The notes beneath the pieces were generated by a model that was not told the origin of the DNA, made no database searches, and saw only the letters and a list, made by a program, of their open reading frames with translations. From contig JAQTWS010000036.1 of NCBI GenBank assembly GCA_028689175.1, positions 1-5,901 on the forward strand: 5,901 bases of DNA, in the 5' to 3' direction. Positions 1 through 3,876 of this stretch are shown here, piece by piece. This stretch comes from Minisyncoccota bacterium. GTDB taxonomy: Bacteria; Patescibacteriota; Minisyncoccia; Minisyncoccales; Minisyncoccaceae. The position numbers and the translations under genes are program-made. Within the stretch, counting starts at the first letter, position 1, and every line of letters starts with the position of its first letter.

Positions 1-54
1 TAATATGTAGATGGAAATGGTTTAAAAAAAGAGATGATGATTAAAGGAATTTAA

Positions 55-83
55 TTTACAAAATCCTTATTCTTTATTATAAT
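55..83 (+). promoter_or_regulatory. Sigma-70-type promoter for the 111-383 gene
   Basis: TTTACA at 55-60 (5 of 6 matches to the -35 consensus) is followed after exactly 17 bases by a perfect TATAAT at 78-83. The transcript would start near 90 and give a leader of about 20 bases. A second TATAAT at 89-94 has no -35 at normal spacing, but would give a leader of only about 10 bases if used. Neither leader contains a Shine-Dalgarno site. Confidence 0.7.
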
Positions 84-110
84 TAATGTATAATAATAAA
101 TTTAAATAAT

Positions 111-383
111 ATGAACTTTGAACAACAACCAATTAAAAGCGAGTCAGAAATAGATGAAGAAAAAGTAAAAGAGGTAGCAAATGAAGTAGGACAGATTTTT
201 AAAGAAATGAACAAAGAGGAAAGAATTGCATTTATAAAAGATATAATTGGCGAAGATTCTGATTTAAGGTTAGTTCTTAATCGAGAAGAAAAGGATATCG
301 GAAGGGGAGTGAGCGATGCCAACAATTTAGGACCTACTCCTAACTATAGGGATCATTTAGAATCAAGGAAAAACGGTTTTTAA
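111..383 (+). CDS. Small hypothetical protein, 90 aa
   Basis: I do not recognise this protein. It is 90 residues long, soluble and highly charged, with no signal peptide, membrane segment or cysteine. Residues 10 to about 63 are rich in Glu, Lys, Ile and Leu and look helical (EVANEVGQIFKEMNKEERI is the clearest amphipathic part). The last 25 residues are Gly-, Asn- and Pro-containing and probably disordered. The ATG at 111 is the natural start: it follows a good promoter (55-83), and the frame runs to a TAA next to a clear terminator (390-412), so it looks like a single-gene transcription unit. No Shine-Dalgarno site precedes it. Codon use matches the AT-rich neighbours. That it is a gene rests on promoter, frame and terminator together; no function can be assigned. 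Confidence 0.75.
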   Translation: MNFEQQPIKSESEIDEEKVKEVANEVGQIFKEMNKEERIAFIKDIIGEDSDLRLVLNREEKDIGRGVSDANNLGPTPNYRDHLESRKNGF

Positions 384-389
384 TTAAAT

Positions 390-412
390 GGGCTTGACAA
401 AAGCCCTTTTTT
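390..412 (+). terminator. Rho-independent terminator after the first small gene
   Basis: GGGCTT (390-395) pairs with AAGCCC (401-406) around a five-base GACAA loop, followed by six T residues (407-412). It lies seven bases after the stop codon of the 111-383 gene. Its ascending arm and loop also contain TTGACA (394-399), a perfect -35 hexamer for the next gene. Confidence 0.85.
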
Positions 413-422
413 ATTGTAAATT
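394..422 (+). promoter_or_regulatory. Probable promoter embedded in the upstream terminator
   Basis: TTGACA at 394-399 matches the -35 consensus perfectly. After 17 bases comes TAAATT at 417-422, which matches four of six -10 positions including the key second A and last T. Transcription would start near 429, just before the Shine-Dalgarno site at 436-440. The -10 lies inside a perfect palindrome (412-430). The weak -10 makes this less certain than the other promoters in the window. Confidence 0.5.
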
Positions 423-430
423 TTACAATA
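412..430. promoter_or_regulatory. Perfect 9-1-9 palindrome, putative operator
   Basis: TATTGTAAA (412-420) and TTTACAATA (422-430) are exact inverted repeats about a single central T. They cover the candidate -10 and transcription start of the second small gene, the classic position for a repressor site. An odd-centred inverted repeat with one spacer base resembles the 7-1-7 architecture of Fur-family boxes, though the core bases differ from known Fur, Zur or PerR consensus sites. One further half-site (TGTAAA) lies at 452-457. The regulator is unknown. Confidence 0.5.
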
Positions 431-435
431 GTTCG

Positions 436-440
436 GGAGG
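436..440 (+). promoter_or_regulatory. Strong Shine-Dalgarno site (GGAGG) before an AUC codon
   Basis: GGAGG, within GGGAGG (435-440), is the only strong Shine-Dalgarno site I see before any gene in this window. Six bases after it is ATC at 447, in frame with the 447-683 coding region. No ATG, GTG or TTG occurs in that frame until TTG at 498, about 57 bases from the site. The placement therefore points to a non-standard start codon or to a base error at 449. Confidence 0.65.
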
Positions 441-446
441 CATACG

Positions 447-683
447 ATCACTGTAAAAGAAGCCATTAATGAGGCTATTGGCGAAGCTAGAAATTTTTTG
501 AATTCGCATAATGTATTGACTAATGAACAGGCTGAAGCATTAAGATCTTCAAGATCGCTTCTTAATGTTTTAAAAGAGGATCTTAAGAATCTAGAATTAT
601 ATCAAGATGATGAGGAAAAGATTTTGAAGATTATAAGTGAGATTGATGCACTTTTATATTATCATAATTTAGCTTATGCATAA
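447..683 (+). CDS. Small hypothetical protein, ~78 aa, probable non-canonical AUC start
   Basis: I do not recognise this protein. From 447 it has 78 residues, soluble and mostly helical, with two likely helices (about 3-18, and 24 to the end) rich in Leu, Glu and Lys; there is no signal peptide, membrane segment or cysteine. The first conventional start in frame is TTG at 498, giving 61 residues, but nothing resembling a ribosome site precedes it. The frame is open back to a TAG at 429-431, and residues encoded before 498 (VKEAINEAIGEARNF) look like genuine coding sequence. GGAGG at 436-440 sits six bases before the ATC at 447, so I place the start there. An ATC start is rare; a sequencing error at 449 is the main alternative. 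The TAA stop abuts a terminator at 686-706, so this is a one-gene unit under its own probable promoter and palindrome. Confidence 0.6.
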   Translation: MTVKEAINEAIGEARNFLNSHNVLTNEQAEALRSSRSLLNVLKEDLKNLELYQDDEEKILKIISEIDALLYYHNLAYA

Positions 684-685
684 TT

Positions 686-706
686 CAGAGGAAACTCTGT
701 TTTTTT
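686..706 (+). terminator. Rho-independent terminator with GAAA tetraloop
   Basis: CAGAG (686-690) and CTCTG (695-699) form a five-pair stem closed by a GAAA loop of the stable GNRA type, followed by seven T residues (700-706). It starts two bases after the stop codon of the second small gene and separates that gene from recA. Confidence 0.8.
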
Positions 707-716
707 ATACAATAAC

Positions 717-745
717 TTGCTTTTAGTAATTATAACATATATAAT
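717..745 (+). promoter_or_regulatory. recA promoter
   Basis: TTGCTT at 717-722 and a perfect TATAAT at 740-745 are separated by 17 bases. The transcript would start near 752, giving a leader of about 25 bases with no Shine-Dalgarno site. No LexA box of the CTGT-N8-ACAG or GAAC-N4-GTTC type is visible, so classical SOS control is not supported. An AT-only-armed inverted repeat overlaps the -10 (728-746). Confidence 0.6.
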
Positions 746-746
746 T
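728..746. repeat. 7-bp inverted repeat over the recA -10
   Basis: AATTATA (728-734) and TATAATT (740-746) are perfect inverted repeats around a five-base spacer, and the right arm contains the recA -10. The arms are entirely A/T, so a chance origin in AT-rich DNA is quite possible. The location would suit a repressor site if the repeat is real. Confidence 0.3.
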
Positions 747-776
747 GTATTAATGTAAAAATTTAAATTAAAATAT

Positions 777-1784
777 ATGGCTAAAAAAGAAAAAAAGGAA
801 AAAAAGGAAAAAATAAATCTTGAGGAGGCTATTGCAGAAATTAGAGATAGTTTTGGAGAGGGTGCTATCATGAAATTAAGCGACGTAAGAAAAGTTGATG
901 TAGATGTAATTTCAACAGGATCGCTTACAACTGATTTAGCTCTTGGGGTCATGGGAGTTCCAAGAGGAAGAATTATTGAAATATATGGAGGTGAGAGTAC
1001 AGGAAAAACAACGCTTTCTTTAAGTGTTATCGCTGAGGCTCAAAAGAAGGGAGGCGTGGCTGCTTTTATAGATGCAGAACATGCTTTAGACCCTGAATAT
1101 GCTAGAAAAATGGGTGTCAATGTTGATGATTTATTAATTGCACAGCCTGATTCAGGAGAACAGGCTCTTCAAATTGTTGAAAAACTTGTAAGATCGGAAG
1201 ATGTGGATGTTATTGTTGTTGATTCAGTAGCTGCACTTGTTCCAAAAGCTGAGGTTGCAGGAGAAGTGGGTGATCAACAGATTGGTCTTCAGGCTAGATT
1301 AATGTCTCAAGCACTTCGAAAACTTTCTTCTATTATTTCTAAAACAAACACGATTGTAATATTTTTAAATCAAACGAGAATGAAAATTGGTGTTATGTTT
1401 GGTAATCCTGAAACAACGCCAGGAGGACTTGCTTTAAAATTTTATGCATCTGTTAGATTAGAATTGCGACGTATCGCACAAATAAAACAAGGTGAAAGCA
1501 TTGTTGGTTCTAGGGTAAAAGTAAAGGTTGTTAAAAACAAAGTGGCTGCACCATTTAAAACGGCTGAATTTGATATATATTACGCTGAAGGTATTTCAAA
1601 AGAATCAGAACTTTTAAATCTAGCAGCTCAGGAAGAAATAGTTAAAAAATCAGGAGCTCATTTTTCTTACGGTGACGTAAAATTAGGGCATGGTGGAGAG
1701 CAATCAAAGAATTTTCTAAAAGAAAATCCAAAGATATTTGAAGAAATTCAAGAAGAAGTTATTAGGAAAGCGAAGGAAGTATAA
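777..1784 (+). CDS. recA: Recombinase RecA
   Basis: RecA is the ATP-dependent strand-exchange protein of homologous recombination and, where LexA exists, the SOS co-protease. The 335 residues align across the whole family. Residues 1-12 are a Lys/Glu-rich start ([10 protein letters not shown]), followed by the N-terminal helix ([17 protein letters not shown]). Walker A is GGESTGKT (71-78), the catalytic Glu is E101 in DAEHALDP, and Walker B is VIVVDS (145-150). DNA-binding loop L1 is near 161-170 (GEVGDQQIG) and L2 near 199-217 ([20 protein letters not shown]). All key residues are present. It is a little shorter than the E. coli protein (353 aa) because it lacks the long acidic C-terminal tail. 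It is a single-gene unit with its own promoter at 717-745, and it converges on rpsR across a shared terminator. The start at 777 fits the family N-terminus, but no Shine-Dalgarno site precedes it. Confidence 0.98.
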   Translation: MAKKEKKEKKEKINLEEAIAEIRDSFGEGAIMKLSDVRKVDVDVISTGSLTTDLALGVMGVPRGRIIEIYGGESTGKTTLSLSVIAEAQKKGGVAAFIDAEHALDPEYARKMGVNVDDLLIAQPDSGEQALQIVEKLVRSEDVDVIVVDSVAALVPKAEVAGEVGDQQIGLQARLMSQALRKLSSIISKTNTIVIFLNQTRMKIGVMFGNPETTPGGLALKFYASVRLELRRIAQIKQGESIVGSRVKVKVVKNKVAAPFKTAEFDIYYAEGISKESELLNLAAQEEIVKKSGAHFSYGDVKLGHGGEQSKNFLKENPKIFEEIQEEVIRKAKEV

Positions 1785-1815
1785 AAAAAGCTCCTTTTTC
1801 AAGGAGCATTTTTTT
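1783..1815. terminator. Bidirectional terminator between recA and rpsR
   Basis: GCTCCTT (1790-1796) pairs with AAGGAGC (1801-1807) around a TTTC loop. Seven A residues lie to the left (1783-1789) and a T run to the right (1809-1815), so it can terminate transcripts from both sides. It overlaps the last two bases of the recA stop, and the rpsR stop codon (1814-1816) begins in its T run. Confidence 0.88.
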
Positions 1816-2014
1816 ATTCAGGAATGTAAGGTAAAAGTCCTAAGAATCTTGCTCTTTTTATCGCAAGAGCAATTTTTCTTTGGTGTTTTGCGCAAAGCTT
1901 TGTTTTCTTTTTACCTTTAATTTTACTTGCTCTTGAGATATAATTTTCTAGAATATTAGTATCCTTAAAATCAATCTCGTTTATATTTTTTTTACAGAAA
2001 TAACAATTATTCAT
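1814..2014 (-). CDS. rpsR: 30S ribosomal protein S18
   Basis: S18 is a small-subunit protein that pairs with S6 on the central domain of 16S rRNA. The family signature is clear: EIDFKDTNILENYISRASKI (13-32), then AKHQRKIALAIKRARFLGLLPY (42-63). The 66-residue length fits the family with a short N-terminus. I use the ATG at 2014; a longer frame from 2065 would add 17 residues that overlap ssb and do not resemble S18. C4-x-x-C7 near the N-terminus and C41-x-x-H44 form a possible zinc-binding set, as in cysteine-containing S18 forms; zinc binding itself is inferred. It is the last gene of rpsF-ssb-rpsR, 10 bases after the ssb stop, with no clear Shine-Dalgarno site and so perhaps translationally coupled. 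No rplI (L9) gene follows. Confidence 0.95.
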   Translation of the reverse strand: MNNCYFCKKNINEIDFKDTNILENYISRASKIKGKKKTKLCAKHQRKIALAIKRARFLGLLPYIPE

Positions 2015-2024
2015 AATATTATCT

Positions 2025-2453
2025 TTAGAATGGTATATCTTTAATATCAATTTCATCTTCATCAATTACTGGGAGCTTTTCATCAACTTTTTCTTGTTTT
2101 TGTGTTTTGTTTGCTCCTTCTGCGTTAGGTTTGGGTCCTAGTTGTATGCTTTCGGCAATGATTTCAGTTGTATATCTTTTTTTTCCTTCTTTGTCTTCCC
2201 ATGAACGGTTTTGTATTCTACCCTCGACTAAAAGAATACTTCCTTTTGTTAAATAGTTATTTACAATTTCAGCCAATCTTTCCCATAAAACAATGTTATG
2301 GAAATTAGTTTCTTCTCTTTTGCTTCCGTCTTGTCCTTTCCAGATTCTATTTGTTGCAAGAGATATTCTGCAAACTTTTTTTCCTGATTGTGTGGTTAGC
2401 AGTTCTATGTCTGATGCTATTCTACCAATTAAGAAAACTTTATTTAGATTCAT
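2025..2453 (-). CDS. ssb: Single-stranded DNA-binding protein SSB
   Basis: SSB coats single-stranded DNA during replication, repair and recombination and recruits partner proteins through its C-terminal tip. The 142 residues show an N-terminal OB fold (about 1-106) with the family landmarks NKVFLIGRIASDIE (4-17), ISLATNR (30-36), FHNIVLWERLAEI (51-63), YLTKGSILLVEGRI (67-80) and RSWEDKEGKKRYTTEI (83-98). A flexible Lys/Gln/Glu-rich linker follows from about 107 to 128. The acidic tail ends in IKDIPF, the conserved partner-binding tip, so the protein is complete. It is the middle gene of rpsF-ssb-rpsR: only six bases separate the rpsF stop from its ATG, and ten separate its stop from rpsR. A purine-rich GAAGAA upstream, which is the end of rpsF, may serve weakly as ribosome site. 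Confidence 0.97.
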   Translation of the reverse strand: MNLNKVFLIGRIASDIELLTTQSGKKVCRISLATNRIWKGQDGSKREETNFHNIVLWERLAEIVNNYLTKGSILLVEGRIQNRSWEDKEGKKRYTTEIIAESIQLGPKPNAEGANKTQKQEKVDEKLPVIDEDEIDIKDIPF

Positions 2454-2459
2454 AATTTT

Positions 2460-2858
2460 TTATTCTTCTTTTAATAATTCTTCTACTTTTTGATTTACTT
2501 TTTCTAAGTTTGCTTCCTCTGGGACGTCTTTCTTTTTACTTTTTTCTTTTACCTTGTTATTTGTTTCTTTCTTAGTCAGTATTAAATATCTTAAAATTTC
2601 CTTTTTCTCTTTTAATACTTTTTCAATATTATTTAATGCCAGTTTTTTATCTTCTTCAATAATTGAAAAAAAGAAAACAGTGAGCCATGCTTCACTTTCT
2701 TTATTTATAGGATAAGCTAATTTTCTTTGTTTAAAATCAATTTCTCCTTTAATATCACCAAAATTTTTAAATTCTGAAATTAAGTTCTCACAGAAAGATG
2801 GAAGTTTTTCTTCTCCTAAGCTTGATGTTACTAATAAGTTAAATTCGTATAAATTCAT
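2460..2858 (-). CDS. rpsF: 30S ribosomal protein S6
   Basis: S6 binds S18 and 16S rRNA in the small-subunit platform. The ferredoxin-like fold is recognisable: MNLYEFNLLV at the start, GEIDFKQRKLAYPINK in the middle (the most conserved part of the family) and ILRYLILTKK near residue 98. I use the ATG at 2858 because it puts Tyr-Glu at positions 4-5, as in E. coli S6 (MRHYEI); an ATG two codons upstream (2864) is equally open. After about residue 98 there is a Lys/Glu-rich extension of about 35 residues with no recognised domain. It heads the rpsF-ssb-rpsR operon and has its own promoter at 2887-2915. The leader is only about 20 bases, too short for the S6:S18-binding RNA element that controls this operon in many bacteria. 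Confidence 0.95.
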   Translation of the reverse strand: MNLYEFNLLVTSSLGEEKLPSFCENLISEFKNFGDIKGEIDFKQRKLAYPINKESEAWLTVFFFSIIEEDKKLALNNIEKVLKEKKEILRYLILTKKETNNKVKEKSKKKDVPEEANLEKVNQKVEELLKEE

Positions 2859-2886
2859 AATCATAATTCTTTAATCTATATGAATA

Positions 2887-2915
2887 AATATAGCAACTTT
2901 ATTGTATTTGGTCAA
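2887..2915 (-). promoter_or_regulatory. Promoter of the rpsF-ssb-rpsR operon
   Basis: Read on the - strand, TTGACC (2915-2910) and TATATT (2892-2887) are separated by 17 bases, and the -10 is preceded by TGC, an extended -10 element. Transcription would start near 2880. The element overlaps the divergent pilin promoter; the two -35 hexamers are only two bases apart. Confidence 0.75.
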
Positions 2916-2930
2916 GTATTTTGCTATAAT
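2902..2930 (+). promoter_or_regulatory. Promoter of the pilin-mutase pair
   Basis: TTGTAT (2902-2907) is followed after 17 bases by a perfect TATAAT (2925-2930) preceded by TGC, an extended -10. Transcription would start near 2937, only a few bases before the ATG at 2941, so the mRNA is predicted to be leaderless or nearly so. The element interlocks with the opposing rpsF promoter. Confidence 0.72.
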
Positions 2931-2940
2931 TATTTTTGAT

Positions 2941-3876
2941 ATGAAATATCGTAAAACAAAATCCTTTACTTTGATAGAAATGTTAGCGGTTATAACCATA
3001 ATCGGAATTTTAGCAAGTATCATTTTTTTTAGTACAAATGATGCTTTTGAACAACAGAAAAAAATGGAAGTTTTAAATCTTTCTATCGGGCTTAAGAATA
3101 AAAATCTTGATTCATTAGTTTCTGAATGGACATTTGATGGGCCGACTCCTGCAGGATCAGCTGCCACAAATAGTGATGTTAGGGACTCGTGGGGTTATAA
3201 TCACGGAGATATTACGGGCCATGCTCCAACTGTGAGAGAGGGGGAGGATTGTGTTTCTGAAAAATGCCTTTATTTTGATGGATCAACCTACGTCGAAATT
3301 AAAGACTCTCCAAGTTTAAATTTTGGACATGACGAATTTACGATTTCAATGTGGGCAAAAATGGATACACATCTTGATTCAACTGCTTTAATTACGAAAA
3401 GTGGAAGTTGTAATGCCTGGGGGTCTCCAGGATATGCTTTTACAACCATCTCATCTCCAGATGATGTATATTTTATGTGGGCAGGAACTTGTTGTGGAAT
3501 TCCTACTAATTTAGAAAATCCTGATGGTTCTGGTTTTGGCTGGAAGTATATAACAGGCACGAGGAGGGAGATTGTATCAGGGGGAAATTGCGCTTCTTAC
3601 GCTGAGTTTTATATGGATGGTAAATACGTGGATAGACAGAGTAATGGAACATGTGAACTTTCTATAAGCAATATGGTAAATGTATATATTGGTAAAAAAG
3701 CTGGTTGCAGCGGTTTAATCGGTTCAATAGACGATGTTAGAATTTATAAAACAGCCTTATCTATTTCAGAAATCAAACAAAATTATATTGCAGGACTAGA
3801 TTCATTATTTGAAAATGGGGCTATTTCAAAAGAGGAATATAATAAAAGATTATTAAATTTAGCAAAAAATGACTGA
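2941..3876 (+). CDS. Type IV pilin-like protein with LamG domain and SHOCT-like tail
   Basis: Probably an exported filament subunit or surface adhesin. Of 311 residues, 1-8 are a basic class III leader (MKYRKTKS). Then comes FTLIEMLAVITIIGILASII (9-28), the hydrophobic helix of type IV prepilins with the conserved Glu at position 5 after the expected cut between S8 and F9. Residue -1 is Ser rather than the usual Gly. Residues about 60-272 form a LamG (concanavalin A-like jellyroll) domain: LVSEWTFDG at its start, CLYFDGSTYVEI (109-120), FTISMWAK (133-140) and the closing GSIDDVRIYKTALSISEI (261-278). It has eight cysteines (104, 109, 157, 184, 185, 217, 238, 256), enough for several disulfides outside the cell. 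The tail (about 284-308, LDSLFENGAISKEEYNKRLL) resembles a SHOCT motif. I chose ATG 2941 because an upstream TTG at 2902 lies in the promoter and would spoil the leader peptide. It overlaps the next gene by 8 bases. Confidence 0.88.
   Translation: MKYRKTKSFTLIEMLAVITIIGILASIIFFSTNDAFEQQKKMEVLNLSIGLKNKNLDSLVSEWTFDGPTPAGSAATNSDVRDSWGYNHGDITGHAPTVREGEDCVSEKCLYFDGSTYVEIKDSPSLNFGHDEFTISMWAKMDTHLDSTALITKSGSCNAWGSPGYAFTTISSPDDVYFMWAGTCCGIPTNLENPDGSGFGWKYITGTRREIVSGGNCASYAEFYMDGKYVDRQSNGTCELSISNMVNVYIGKKAGCSGLIGSIDDVRIYKTALSISEIKQNYIAGLDSLFENGAISKEEYNKRLLNLAKND

Noticed and set aside
1..54. Possible 3' end of an upstream gene (open frame from base 3 to a TAA at 42-44).
   Set aside because: Only 13 codons with no recognisable motif; it cannot be told from chance. 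A second short frame ending at 52-54 starts with a stop at 1-3.
498..683. TTG at 498 as the start of the second small gene.
   Set aside because: No ribosome site precedes it, coding-like sequence continues upstream in the same frame, and the strong site at 436-440 would be left unused. Kept as the fallback start.
783..813. A-rich GGAAAAA repeats at the start of recA.
   Set aside because: They encode a Lys/Glu-rich N-terminus before the conserved RecA start; low-complexity Lys runs are ordinary in AT-rich genomes.
471..834. Shared ten bases GAGGCTATTG in the second small gene (471-480) and recA (825-834), both encoding an Ala-Ile pair.
   Set aside because: Too short; the similarity stops quickly in both directions and fits chance plus similar helical codon use.
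2015..2065. N-terminal extension of S18 starting at 2065.
   Set aside because: The extra 17 residues overlap the end of ssb in another frame and do not match any S18; the ATG at 2014 gives the family length.
2859..2880. S6:S18-binding leader RNA upstream of rpsF.
   Set aside because: The predicted leader is only about 16-22 bases, too short for the known structured element.
2902..2940. TTG at 2902 as start of the pilin gene.
   Set aside because: It lies in the promoter -35 and would add 13 hydrophobic residues ahead of the basic class III leader, which begins properly at ATG 2941.
3288..3560. Open frame antisense to the pilin gene, and similar antisense or shifted frames elsewhere.
   Set aside because: They lack starts with ribosome sites or promoters, show no family resemblance, and lie opposite clearly conserved genes.
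3809..3843. Internal promoter for the mutase gene (TTGAAA at 3809-3814 and TATAAT at 3838-3843).
   Set aside because: The spacing is 23 bases, too wide for a normal promoter, and no -35 lies at 17 bases; co-transcription with the pilin is more likely.
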